Positions 10,181 through 19,821 of a stretch of 64,000 nucleotides of DNA are shown here, piece by piece. The position numbers and the translations under genes are program-made. Position 1 is the first letter of the stretch, and every line of letters begins with the position of its first letter. Source of the DNA: Lepiota brunneoincarnata (Eukaryota > Basidiomycota > Agaricomycetes > Agaricales > Agaricaceae). The notes under the pieces are model-generated. The model was not told the origin of the DNA. It searched no databases and was given only the letters and a program-made list of their open reading frames with translations. The stretch spans positions 248,001 through 312,000 of the forward strand of contig JAEBUN010000042.1 in the NCBI GenBank assembly GCA_023014365.1. The letters run 5' to 3'.

Positions 10181-10834
10181 CAGGTCAGGCTTGAGTGGCT
10201 GGAGCCTGGACTCCGACATTCTTGCAAATGCCACTTATGCCCTCGATAATGCTGCTGCCATGCTATCGGCTATAGCAGCTGAAGACGCCATGTCAATGAC
10301 TAGCCCCCACTCCTCAACCTCTTCTTCTTCAACTAGCCAGAGCTCAAGCTCTGCCATTCTTACAGATGCCACTCATTGCCTACATGATGCCTTCCTTGGT
10401 CTCTTGAATGTATTCAATCACAGCAGCCTTGCTCTCACCAATCCTCACTCCCAAACTCCTAGTTCAAGTAGTAACAGTGTGACCTCCACTGCCCTTGCCA
10501 ACACCACTTATGCCCTCGATGTTGCCATGGACATGGCAACCCTCTCATTATCTGCATCCAATAATCCCCTAGCAGTGAGCGACCAGGGCCACAACATCCT
10601 TGCGGAATCTCCTCAATCAGTTGCAAGTGGCAGCAGCCTTGATTCCGGTGTCTTCACTGATGCCACCACTGCCCTTCACAATGTTACCACATGTGAGTCG
10701 GCCAGCACCTGAACCCTACTGAAACTTACAAATTTCCTCCCCACTCAGATGACAATCATAGTTTAGGTGGGGAAATCTTTGATGAATCAGACACATCCTC
10801 CTCCCCTTCTCTCTCCTCTGTCCTTGCTTTCTAA
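10155..10834 (+). CDS. Serine-rich protein with internal repeats, unrecognised; two exons
   Basis: An open frame runs from 10155 to 10692 without an obvious ATG. It is followed by an intron with GTGAGT and CCACTCAG (10693-10748) that restores an open frame to TAA at 10832-10834. The protein is Ser/Thr/Ala-rich and has a unit repeated four times about every 45 residues: LANATYALD, LTDATHCLHD, LANTTYALD and FTDATTALHN. The second exon is acidic and serine-rich. A further coding-like stretch in the same frame ends in FRNPDDYA and TAA at 10973-10975, but I found no good intron joining it. I recognise no family. It sits between LINE-A copy 2 and Gypsy-1 and may be a host gene fragment or part of an unknown element. 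Confidence 0.35.
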
Positions 10835-11574
10835 GCACTTTGCCTGCCTCCCTGCCCCCCCAGCTCAGCCCAACTTCTTTCATCAGGGGAAGCAGCTGAT
10901 CAAGATACATCATGCTCTGCTGCCTATACTGCTGAGGACTTTCAGACATTTCGCAACCCTGATGACTATGCGTAAATACCTCTAGTTTATTTTTTATGTA
11001 TAGTAAATAAACCAAATGCATGGTATTTGTGGTCCCCTGTATTTTTTAAATGCTGCATGGCCTCCTGCCTGGTCCATTGCATTGGCTTTTGCCATTAACA
11101 TTTTGCCAACTTACATCCCAGCAACTCTTGAACTGATGCTGGCTGACCACCAGCTGGCCTCAGCACAAGTTATGGCTTGCAGCTGTCATATGGACCATTG
11201 TAGTACCCATGCTGCTGATTCCACCCCATTGTCCGGCACCTGTATCACATCCAGCATTTGATTTGTCAATATTTCCAGCATTCACAAATGTATCATACTT
11301 GTCACTTTGCCACATACATTCTAATATGGAAGGATGGTTATATCTAGGTTGTGCCAGCCCACCCTTCCCAGATTGCCACTTTCCACTCCCTAACCCAGAA
11401 TTTCTAGTACCCATGATCCTGACCTCTTAGGACCTCTTTGACCATGGGATAAGACCCAGGCATGAAGATTTATGGTGAGGTAGCAAAGCCAGTGGGCCTG
11501 CTGGCTCCCATTCACTCGATACAGTGTATGCATTCGCTGGCCCCACTCACTCAATACACTGTAGGTTGACTACC
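10835..11574. other. Unassigned sequence left of Gypsy-1
   Basis: There is no convincing gene. It contains the coding-like stretch ending near 10975, AT-rich sequence around 10990-11030, and low-complexity Pro/Ser-like frames. A partial duplication of 'ctcgatacagtg/ctcaatacactg' type sequence lies at 11515-11562. The last five bases (CTACC, 11570-11574) are the target-site copy of Gypsy-1. On the other side of Gypsy-1 the sequence is LINE-like, so the insertion target was probably already a composite of old repeats. Confidence 0.5.
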
Positions 11575-12272
11575 TGTTATGATCCGTGCTCCTTCTGTAT
11601 CCGAGGATAACTGGAGACGGCCTTCAATCACTCTACAAGGTGTCCGAGACGGTTGGCCTTATAGAGCTTAGTGGATCGCGCTCAATGAGATAACGAGGGA
11701 AGACGCCAAGTTAAGGCAGAGAGGTAAACGACCGCTGTTAACAAGATTAAAGCTTGTGGCTTTAATCTCTACTTGTACAGGCCTTATATACCTATGAGAT
11801 GCTATATACTCGTTATAGGTTACTTGGCTGTTCTACTGGTCGTGCGCAGTCCTGGCCATGATGCACATCCTGGCTGATGGCATCCTAGCGTTATTTATAT
11901 TACAATGAGTCAGTACTCTCGCTACTGCTGTGCGATGTTCCATCGCTTTCCTCTGACTCATAATCTCCTTCTCCCGATTGTATCTCCATGGAGTCTTCTC
12001 CGTTCTCGCTCTCCATTCTCTCGGTGCTTCCATCCGTATCGGAGGTTGGATCGGTTGATCCATGGTTATCTTCCTCGTCCTCGGGGTATTCCAATATATC
12101 CTCCAAGGTTATCTCCATTCCTGCTTCTCTTGCCAGGTCCTGCATGGCGGTGTAGTATTCCCCTTCCTCGTCTTCGTATTCTTGTGCCCGTAGTTGGTCT
12201 GTGGTCTCCTGTACCCATCTTGTAAAGTCGAACAGTAATTCTTGTTCCTCCCGGTCTGGACTGTTCATAACA
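11575..12272 (-). repeat. Gypsy-1 3' LTR (left), 698 bp
   Basis: The ends are TGTTATGATCC and GTTCATAACA on the plus strand; TGTTATGA...TCATAACA is an 8-bp terminal inverted repeat. The LTR contains the last 122 codons of the long 3' ORF on the minus strand (ending at 11900). Confidence 0.95.
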
Positions 12273-13471
12273 TTATCCCCTTCGTAAGGTCTGATGTCCT
12301 CATCAGACATATCCTCAGTATAGTCCGACAGGTTCTCCTGTAATATTTGATTCGGCGATGGGGTCCCAGTCAAAGTATGGGTCGGGTTCTGGGGAGTCGC
12401 TTCGGTAGCTTGGTGGTCTGGGGATGGCGGGTCTTGGGTGAGGTCGATGACGATGGGTTCTCTGGAGTGAATGGTGGCGGGTGTGCCGAAGGATCGATTC
12501 AGGAAGTCGGTGGCTTCCACTAGCAGATGTGGTGGTGGCGTTGGTGGTCGGAATGACGACGGGGGCATTTTGAATTCGGGTGCGGAGGGGTCTGGCTGAA
12601 GCGGGGCGCTGCTCGGTGCTTGCAACAATGTGTCGAATATTGTTGTTTGTGGTTTCACGTGTGAGGGATCGAGCTCTGCTTGGTATTCCTCGTGGGCGGC
12701 GATACAGGCCAGGTACCATACTTGCGGGTTGATGTTGGTAAGGGTTTCTCTCGCAGTGCTTCTCGTAATGGCCTGGGGCAATCTTTCGACAATATCGACA
12801 TTGGTAGCGCGGGCATCCTGCTTTGATATGGCCAAATCGACGGCAGCAATTGCAGCAAGTTCGGGTGGTGGATAAGTGAGTGGTGGTAGTCCCGATGGGG
12901 GCGTCATTAGAAGCAGATATAGCTTGTACAATACTTGATGGTTGGTTACTCGTATCCACCATGGGAGGGTTGGAAGGTTGGGTGGCGGTCCCGATAGGTA
13001 GGATAGGGCGGTCCTGACTTCCGCTTCCATTGCTCGGGCTTGGGATCGGACTCTCGAACGGGAATTCGGTGAGAGCGGTTGATAGCATGGCAGAAATGGT
13101 ATTGCGGTCCTGTTCCTCTGTTGCGCTAGAAAGAATAGTGGCGCATAGTTCTTTGAATTCTGTTGCTCGGTCGTGGACGAGGCGCTTGTGATACAGAAGA
13201 GCAGTAAATGTCTTCCAGCAGGTGTCGACCAGGGGTACCATCGCTGGACTGCGTTTAAGACGGGTTCCGGTAATATGAAAGGGAACTTCGTGTAGAAGGA
13301 TGGATCGTATCTCGGGTTGGTTGGAGGGAAGGAAGGTATGCCGGATGATATAAGGACTGTTGGTCCTGTCTGGTTGGTTGTCAGCGGTATCGGTGGCAGG
13401 GTTAGATTGGCTATTTCCTTCGACGCGGTTCGCCAGGGATATGATTCTTTCCCGGATGAGAAGGCGTCCAT
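11900..13471 (-). CDS. Gypsy-1 ORF4: acidic protein extending into the 3' LTR
   Basis: This is a 523-codon open frame. The first part overlaps ORF3 in another frame. The later part (after about residue 270) has features of a real protein: a Pro-rich linker, EATDFLNRSFGTP, a hydrophobic-acidic core PIVIDLTQD like a SUMO-interacting motif, and a long Asp/Glu/Ser-rich tail. The last 122 codons lie inside the LTR. In a diverged solo LTR (33738-34106) the same 122 codons differ by ten bases, nine synonymous and one Gly-to-Glu, which argues for translation. It may be made as a C-terminal extension of the ORF3 zinc-knuckle protein by splicing or frameshifting; I could not find the junction. Function unknown. 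Confidence 0.6.
   Translation of the reverse strand: MDAFSSGKESYPWRTASKEIANLTLPPIPLTTNQTGPTVLISSGIPSFPPTNPRYDPSFYTKFPFILPEPVLNAVQRWYPWSTPAGRHLLLFCITSASSTTEQQNSKNYAPLFFLAQQRNRTAIPFLPCYQPLSPNSRSRVRSQARAMEAEVRTALSYLSGPPPNLPTLPWWIRVTNHQVLYKLYLLLMTPPSGLPPLTYPPPELAAIAAVDLAISKQDARATNVDIVERLPQAITRSTARETLTNINPQVWYLACIAAHEEYQAELDPSHVKPQTTIFDTLLQAPSSAPLQPDPSAPEFKMPPSSFRPPTPPPHLLVEATDFLNRSFGTPATIHSREPIVIDLTQDPPSPDHQATEATPQNPTHTLTGTPSPNQILQENLSDYTEDMSDEDIRPYEGDNVMNSPDREEQELLFDFTRWVQETTDQLRAQEYEDEEGEYYTAMQDLAREAGMEITLEDILEYPEDEEDNHGSTDPTSDTDGSTERMESENGEDSMEIQSGEGDYESEESDGTSHSSSESTDSL
12273..12284 (-). other. Gypsy-1 polypurine tract
   Basis: On the minus strand GAAGGGGATAA directly precedes the TG of the 3' LTR, as expected for plus-strand priming. 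It lies within the open ORF4 frame. Confidence 0.75.
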
Positions 13472-13529
13472 CGTTGTCTGGCTCTGGGAGGTCTGGAGTG
13501 GTTGCTCGAGTGTTGGGTGGTTGGGTCAT
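12315..13529 (-). CDS. Gypsy-1 ORF3: tandem zinc-knuckle protein downstream of Pol
   Basis: This 404-codon frame overlaps the Pol end by 119 bases. The N-terminal half is a helical domain (MVPLVDTCWKTFTALLYHKR and following). Near residues 225-260 a double knuckle reads CCNCCRRFGHIKAGCPRYQC then CRYCRKIAPGHYEKHC, pattern CX2CX4HX4C-X3-CX2CX5HX3C. The later third is Arg/His-rich and may be only a shadow of ORF4, although it ends ITGEPVGLY. A decayed relative with the same double knuckle is at 19982-20345, also just before a purine tract and LTR start, so the domain recurs in this position. Nucleic acid binding is likely; the role is unknown. Confidence 0.7.
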   Translation of the reverse strand: MTQPPNTRATTPDLPEPDNDGRLLIRERIISLANRVEGNSQSNPATDTADNQPDRTNSPYIIRHTFLPSNQPEIRSILLHEVPFHITGTRLKRSPAMVPLVDTCWKTFTALLYHKRLVHDRATEFKELCATILSSATEEQDRNTISAMLSTALTEFPFESPIPSPSNGSGSQDRPILPIGTATQPSNPPMVDTSNQPSSIVQAISASNDAPIGTTTTHLSTTRTCCNCCRRFGHIKAGCPRYQCRYCRKIAPGHYEKHCERNPYQHQPASMVPGLYRRPRGIPSRARSLTRETTNNNIRHIVASTEQRPASARPLRTRIQNAPVVIPTTNATTTSASGSHRLPESILRHTRHHSLQRTHRHRPHPRPAIPRPPSYRSDSPEPDPYFDWDPIAESNITGEPVGLY

Positions 13530-16500
13530 TGGTGGGGTTGTCTAGTTCGTGGGCCTTTTTATACTCTTCAATGACTTCCTTGGCGTTCTCCAGGTTTGCT
13601 TCTGGCTCCCAGGAATCCTCGGTGGGAAGGTATCCTTTCCATCTGACTAGGAATTGATACTTGTTCCGGAATTTTCTGTGGCGCAGTATTGACTCGACCT
13701 CGTATTCTTCTTCTCCATTTACAAGGTCGGGTGGTGGGGCTGTGTTGTATTCCCCATGTGTGTCGTTCTCTTCTGCAGGCATTAGGAGGCTCGCATGAAA
13801 CTTGTTGTGGATCTTCCATTTGATGGGTAATTTTAGTTCGTAGGTAACAGGTCCGAGTTTTCTTGTTATGGTGAAGGGACCTTCTCGGCGTTGGGCCAGT
13901 TTCTTTGAGGCGTACTGAATTGGGAGGTTGCGGTTGTCGAGCCAAACCTTCTGTCCAACTTTTAGATTGATATCTGGCCGGTTATATCTTGCAGCCATTT
14001 TTAGTCTGGCTTGTTCATGCGCAGCTTGGGCTTCTTGACGTATCTTGGCGAGGTATTTAAACTTCTCTCCTATTGCTGGAATGTTCGTTGGCTCCTCGGA
14101 GGTCGGAAATCCTTTGGGGCTTGATCCATAGAGGAGTTCAAATGGGGTATGTTGGTGTTCGGCATGTGTTTTCGAGTTGTGGACATATTCCAGGAGTGGG
14201 AGTGCCTTTACCCATTTGTTCGGGTTCGATGAGCAATAGATGCCAAGGTAGAGTTCTATTTCTTGATTGAATCGCTCTGTTTGTCCGTCTGTTTGGGGGT
14301 GGTAGGCGGTAGAGAGTGCTTGTTCGATTCCAAGTTGTTTGTAGAATTCTTTCATGGATTTGGCAGCGAATCTGGGGTCGCGATCGCTGAGAACTTTCTC
14401 GGGAAGGCCAAATCTAGAGAATAGCCGTTTGATAAGAATTTCGGCGATCTTGTCCGCGTTGGCGGTTTTCGCAGTAGGTTCTAGAATTATCCCCTTCGTA
14501 AGCTGGTCGACCACGACCAGTATAGAATCATGGGGTCCGTCCGGGGGTAGGTCTGTGATAAGATCCATCGAGATGTTCGAGAATGGACGGGTAGAACGGG
14601 GTCCAGGGATAGGTTGAAGCGGTGGCTTTAGGGGGTGGCGATTGATCTTGTATTGTTGGCAAGCGCCACATCCTTTGACGTAGTTTTTGACAAATGATCG
14701 CATCCCGGGCCAGTAGGCGTATTCCTGGAGTTTTCTAGTTGTTTCTGCGATTCCAGGGTGTCCTGCGGTGGGTGAATCGTGTACTCTTTGCAGTAAACGG
14801 CGTCTGAGGTGTAAGTCCTGTGGTATAAATAGTTTTCCTTGAACACGTGGGTGTCCTGAGTCATCTTCTTGGGCGATGTCGGTCTGTTTCTTTTTCTTCC
14901 ACAGCTCTTTTATTTCCTGTTTAGTATTTTCGTCGATAATATGGATATGTTGTGGCTGTTTTGAGGTGAAGAATTTGTCGGGGAGTGCAACGACCTGTTT
15001 GTTGTCTTTTGTCTTAGGTTCATGATCGGGTCGTCTGGAAAGGGCATCTGCTGGTCCATTTTTCTTTCCAGGGATATGTCGGATTTCGATGTCAAATCGT
15101 TGCATGTAGGCAATCCATCGGGCTTGTCTTCTGCTGAGGTCTTCAGGTTTTCTCCAGCGGCGAAGGTTGTCGTGATCTGACCATATGATGGTCTTGTGTG
15201 ATGATCCTTCTATGTGGTGACGCCATTCTTTGAGTGCTCGGATAATGGCGAAGAGTTCCTGTTCGGAGCAATGATAGTTGCGTTCGGCTGGTGAGAATCC
15301 TTTTGAGAAGTATGCGACTGGGTGTTTAACTCCATTGTTGTCGCGTTGAAGTAGGACTGCTCCTGATGCAAATAGTGATGCGTCGCATTCGATTTCGAAG
15401 GGTTTGTCTCGGTCGGGGACCATTAATACCGGTTCGCTTTGGAATTTTCTCTTGAGGGTATCGAAGGCGTTCTGGCATTCTTCTGTCCATTCGAATTTCT
15501 TGGTTTTGGACATTAGGGCATTGAGGGGTTTTGCCCATGTGGCGTATTGGTGTATGAATTTTCGATAGAAGTTGCAAAATCCTATGAATTTTCGTACGTC
15601 GCGTGGGGTAGTTGGTGTTGGCCATTCAGCGATGCCTTTGAGCTTTGCTGGGTCCATCGAAACTGAGTCGGGAGTGATAATAACTCCTAGGTATTCGAGT
15701 CGTTGTCGTTCGAATTCGCATTTCTCGGTTTTGAGGTATAGATCGTTGTCCTTGAGTATCTTGAGTACTTCTCTTGTGAGGCGTCGAAGTTCTTGTTTTG
15801 TTTTTGCGTGAATGAGGATGTCGTCCATGTAAACGATTACTCCTCCATTGTCGATGAGTTTTCGGAATAATGAGTCCATCATGGTTTGGAATGTTGCTGG
15901 GGAGTTACACATTCCAAAGAACATAACCGTGGGTTCGAATAATCCTCGGGGTGTCCTGAAGGCTCCCTTCCATTCATCTCCTTTGCGTATGCGGATGTTG
16001 TTGTATCCTGCTCGTACGTCGAGTTTGGTAAAGTATTTTGATCCTCGGAGTTTGTCGAGAATATGAGAGATGAGGGGAAGGTTGTATGCATTTTTGACGG
16101 TATGCTCGTTGAGGTACCTGTAGTCTTGACAGGGGCGTAGTTTTCCGTCTTTCTTTCCTACGAAGAAGAAAGGTGATGCCATTGGCGATTCGGATGGTCG
16201 AATGTATCCCTTTTGAAGGTTTTCCTCTAGGAACGTGTCGAGTTCCTTTTCTTCATTGAGGGAGAGTCGGTAGGACTTCATGGCAATTGGTTTGAATGAT
16301 TCCTTGAGTTCAATTTTGTGATCCCATGGTCGTTGTGGGGGGAATCGTTCGGCTTGTTTCTTGCTAAATACTGGGAGGTATTCGTGGAATTCCGTGGGTA
16401 CGACTTTTCTTGGGTCGTCGTTTTTCTTTTCTCCGTGTTGTACAGCGAGGAATTGTGATGCGGAGGCTTTGAAGTTGATTTCTTCGAAGCTTGTGGGCTC

Positions 16501-17109
16501 TAGTGTGGAGATGTGGTTGAGTTGGTCATTGTAGATCCAATCGGGTTCCATGGATTGGATGAGTTCTCGGAATATAGTGTTGTCCCAACGTTCATTTCTC
16601 CAGCGTAGTTGTTTGGCATCCCAGTCGATGTCTGGGTTGTGTTCTGCAAGCCAAGGGAATCCAAGGATGAGTCTTGGGCTTCCGAGGGAGACTACTTTTG
16701 GTTTGATCTCCATATTCTTCCCGTTAACCGTTAGGTTGAGGGTCGTATAGTGGGTGGCTGTTCCATTTTCGTTAACAGATCCATCGGCATTTCGTACTTC
16801 GATGGGTCGATCGAGGGGTGTTGTTTTGAATGAATGTTGTTTGATCATTCCGGGGTCGATGAAGTTTCCTGCTGCTCCTGAGTCGAGTAGGGCGAGTAGT
16901 TCCACGCTTTCGGGTCCTTCCTTAGTGAACTTGTGTTTTCGGATTCGACAGGGTAGATGTATTACGCGTGCTGACGATTCCTGTAACTTTACAACATTAA
17001 TATCATTTTGTGAATAGGAAAGGGAAGGAGGTCTTTGTGGAGGGCTAGACGTGGTGGCTAGTCTCCTTAGGCAAAATCCTTAACCAGAGGGGCATCTGGG
17101 TGGTTGGAT
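13411..17109 (-). CDS. Gypsy-1 Pol polyprotein: protease, RT, RNase H, integrase, chromodomain
   Basis: The frame is open from 17109 to the stop at 13411; the first Met (16905) lies just before the protease. Domains in order: aspartic protease (LLALLDSGAAGNFI); reverse transcriptase (KLDVRAGYNNIRI, FFGMCNSPATFQ and catalytic VIVYMDDILIH); RNase H (FEIECDASLFASGAVL); integrase HHCC zinc domain (HDSPTAGHPG...CGACQQYK); DDE core (SMDLITDLP, LSDRDPRFAA, AYHPQTDGQTERFNQEIELYL); and a C-terminal chromodomain (EYEVESILRHRKF, FLVRWKGY, DSWEPEANL). All catalytic residues I can check are present. Pol lies in the -1 frame relative to Gag with a 43-base overlap, which suggests programmed -1 frameshifting, although I see no textbook slippery heptamer. 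This is the only intact LTR-element Pol in the window. Confidence 0.95.
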
Positions 17110-18540
17110 TCATTTGCAAAATGTTCGTAGATGTCCTCGACTTCTTCGTCGGTTGCATCTTCTAGTATGTTGTATAGCGAGTTCTTTTTCCTGTAGCTTG
17201 CTTGTCTTCTTCTGGATATCGCATTTGACCGGTTTCTGGCATCCAAATTGCGGGGTAATTCGGATCGGCGATATATTGTTTTCTTGGTGGGGCATTTGCG
17301 GGCGAAGTGTCCAGTCTTGCGGCAGTTGAAGCATCTCCTTTCTTTGAGATCCTTTCTTTGGGCGTCCGTGAGGATTGCATTGAGGGCTTCGCGGGTGCGT
17401 TCTTGTACCAACTGGTGGAGTCTGTCTTCTTCGGTCTCCTCGTCTTCATCAGCTTCCTCGGCGAGTAGATCTGGCTCGTCCTCAAAGTCGAGGTTGTAGA
17501 CTGCTTCGGCGAGTTGGTCAATATCCATTGCGTTAGGGTCTGTTGCTTGATAGGGCAGTGGGACACGGCGCGTAAAAGCATTTCTTTTCCCTTTAAATGG
17601 GCGAGTGCGCGAAGTCGTTGGAAACGAGGGAGTTCCTCGAGTTTGCATATAGTCGCGTTGAGTTTGTAGTATTTGATATGCTGTTCGAGCTTGCTTGAAC
17701 CAGTCGCTGAGTTTGTTTCCTGGATTGAGGCTAATTGTCTTGATTGCGACGGGGCGATCCAGCCCGTTCTTGAAATAGTTGACCGCCGCCACTCCATCTC
17801 CAAGGTCGGCCTGGTAGGCAAGTATCTGGAACTGGGATATGTAATCATCGATATATCGTCCATTCTGTTTGAGGTGGCGGATTCTGTCCATTGCATCGGC
17901 GGGGACATTGTTTGGGGCGAAGGATGTGTCGAGTCCTTCGAGAAATTTCTTCCATGTCGGAAGGGTCTGGCTTCCGTCGAGTTCTTTGTTTGATTCCAAG
18001 AATGCTCCTCTCCATGTTGCGGCGGGGCCGGTGGACATGTATGAAAGGGCGAATTGTATCTTGGTCTTGTCATCGGAAAAGGCTCCTGGTTTTGCATCGA
18101 TGTATAGTTGTACTGCATCCTTCCAGAGGCGGAAATAGTCGGTCTCTCCATTAAAGGTTGGGGGTGTATTGATTTTTGCGGAGGAGGCCATATTGTTAAT
18201 GTCAGAGGTTGTGGATTCTTCGTCGGAAGTGTGAATAGACCCGGTAGTGGGGCTAGCTTCGGATGGTTCGGATTGTACAGGGGAACTGGATCGAGGCGGT
18301 GAGTGTACCGGTGATCCAAGTGGTGATGCGAGGGGTGAGAATGTTCTTGGGGGTTTCTGTTGCGAAGTGTTGTCGCTAGTTCTTGTACTTGTTGAGGGTT
18401 GAGGACCGGAGGATGGGGTAGATGTTCTATGAATCGGCTCCCCGAGCTTTGAGCGGGTAGAGGTGGCAGTTCTTTCAGGTGGTGGTTGTTTAGGTAGGGA
18501 TTGAAGAACTGATGCTGGGGGTGCTGGGTATCCTGGGTCT
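17067..18540 (-). CDS. Gypsy-1 Gag with CCHC knuckle
   Basis: The core starts at Met 18191 (MASSAKINTPPTFNGE) and ends at TAA 17067. The capsid-like region has FRLWKDAVQLYIDAKPG and a ...SYMSTGPAATWRGAF motif typical of fungal gypsy Gag. A CCHC knuckle, CFNCRKTGHFARKC, lies near residue 290. The same frame stays open upstream of 18191 to about 18540 and reads as a Ser/Pro-rich stretch (TFSPLASPLGSPVHSPPR), the kind of disordered leader seen in related Gags. No ATG lies in that extension. Translation may therefore start in the upstream frame at 18928 and shift, or begin at 18191. Gag packages the element RNA. Confidence 0.85.
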
Positions 18541-18544
18541 TCTG

Positions 18545-18928
18545 TTCAACGTTGAACTCTCTCGGTAGGTTGTGTAGGGTACGGTGCGGAACCAGAGGGT
18601 GAACGAGTGAGGGGTATAGGTTTTGTTTTCTTTTTAGGGTCCGTGGTGGAGGGGGTGTGAAGTCGGGTTCGGAGTCGGTTGTCGACCAGTCAGAACTGTT
18701 GGATTCTTCGTAGTCGGTGGCGAGGGGGTCGTTTCGGTTTGTAGACAGGGTGAAGAGGGAAGAAGTCGAAGGTGAAGGTGAGGGTGAATAAACAACGCTT
18801 GCGGGTGCGTTATCCCAATCGACGCTTGAAGGTGCGGATGACCTATATACAACGCTTACGGGTGCGTTATCCCAATCAACACTTAAAGGTGTGGATGACC
18901 TATCAACGCTTTCGGTGCGTCTGACCAA
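18545..18928 (-). CDS. Gypsy-1 ORF0: possible N-terminal extension of Gag in another frame
   Basis: A frame opens with Met at 18928 and stays open to 17162 because it runs antiphase to Gag. Only its first ~125 codons look like protein. They hold two copies of a 19-residue repeat built on SSVDWDNAP(V/A)SVVY, then an acidic and Pro-rich segment. Near 18545 coding character passes to the Gag frame, so ORF0 may join Gag by a -1 shift or a small intron. No clear splice pair was found. It could also be a separate small protein. Confidence 0.4.
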
Positions 18929-19080
18929 GGGTGCAGAGGGTATGGTGGCCTGCTCTACGGGGGTGTATCACCGGACAGCGACAAGGCGTGTCGTCAGATA
19001 CGGTTGGCACTCGGATAGCGATAAAGCGTATCGTCTGCCGGTGTGGAAGGGTAGCGACAAGGCGTACCGATACCACGGGG
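18790..19080 (-). repeat. Tandem repeats in Gypsy-1 leader
   Basis: Two kinds of direct repeat lie between the 5' LTR and Gag. At 18790-18915, 57-base units encode the ORF0 repeat, the third copy being partial. At about 18974-19070 there are three diverged units built on GCGACAAGGCGT. They may act in packaging or regulation, or may be drifted sequence; nothing decides this here. Confidence 0.55.
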
Positions 19081-19118
19081 TGTACGATGGAGGTTGTCCA
19101 AAGGAAGCTTTAATCTAA

Positions 19119-19816
19119 TGTTATGATCCGTGCTCCTTCTGTATCCGAGGATAACTGGAGACGGCCTTCAATCACTCTACAAGGTGTCCGAGACGGTTGG
19201 CCTTATAGAGCTTAGTGGATCGCGCTCAATGAGATAACGAGGGAAGACGCCAAGTTAAGGCAGAGAGGTAAACGACCGCTGTTAACAAGATTAAAGCTTG
19301 TGGCTTTAATCTCTACTTGTACAGGCCTTATATACCTATGAGATGCTATATACTCGTTATAGGTTACTTGGCTGTTCTACTGGTCGTGCGCAGTCCTGGC
19401 CATGATGCACATCCTGGCTGATGGCATCCTAGCGTTATTTATATTACAATGAGTCAGTACTCTCGCTACTGCTGTGCGATGTTCCATCGCTTTCCTCTGA
19501 CTCATAATCTCCTTCTCCCGATTGTATCTCCATGGAGTCTTCTCCGTTCTCGCTCTCCATTCTCTCGGTGCTTCCATCCGTATCGGAGGTTGGATCGGTT
19601 GATCCATGGTTATCTTCCTCGTCCTCGGGGTATTCCAATATATCCTCCAAGGTTATCTCCATTCCTGCTTCTCTTGCCAGGTCCTGCATGGCGGTGTAGT
19701 ATTCCCCTTCCTCGTCTTCGTATTCTTGTGCCCGTAGTTGGTCTGTGGTCTCCTGTACCCATCTTGTAAAGTCGAACAGTAATTCTTGTTCCTCCCGGTC
19801 TGGACTGTTCATAACA
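19119..19816 (-). repeat. Gypsy-1 5' LTR (right), 698 bp
   Basis: Same ends and sequence as the left LTR. The internal side (19118 downward) reads TTAGATTAAAGCTTCC on the minus strand. It is not an obvious match to a common initiator tRNA, so the primer-binding site is undetermined. The LTR holds the isolated 122-codon acidic frame at 19444-19812. Confidence 0.95.
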
Positions 19817-19821
19817 CTACC

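Larger units (their letters stand above)
11575..19816 (-). mobile_element. Gypsy-1: complete Ty3/gypsy chromovirus (8242 bp), minus strand
   Basis: Two 698-bp LTRs (11575-12272 and 19119-19816) flank the element. By eye they are identical over the stretches I compared. A 5-bp target duplication, CTACC, lies at 11570-11574 and 19817-19821. In minus-strand order it encodes a Ser/Pro-rich Gag, a Pol in the -1 frame (protease, RT, RNase H, integrase, chromodomain) and a downstream third coding region with zinc knuckles and an acidic tail running into the 3' LTR. The purine tract before the 3' LTR is at 12273-12284. Pol is uninterrupted. Identical LTRs, intact frames and a perfect target repeat point to a recent, possibly still competent insertion. 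A diverged solo LTR of the family is at 33413-34110. Confidence 0.95.

Noticed and set aside
17162..18545. The rest of the 588-codon frame overlapping Gag
   Set aside because: After about 125 codons its composition becomes His/Pro/Arg-rich in antiphase to a recognisable Gag; only the first part was kept as ORF0.
19444..19812. Independent 122-codon gene in each LTR
   Set aside because: It is the LTR part of the larger ORF4 frame; alone in the 5' LTR or a solo LTR it has no evident start context.
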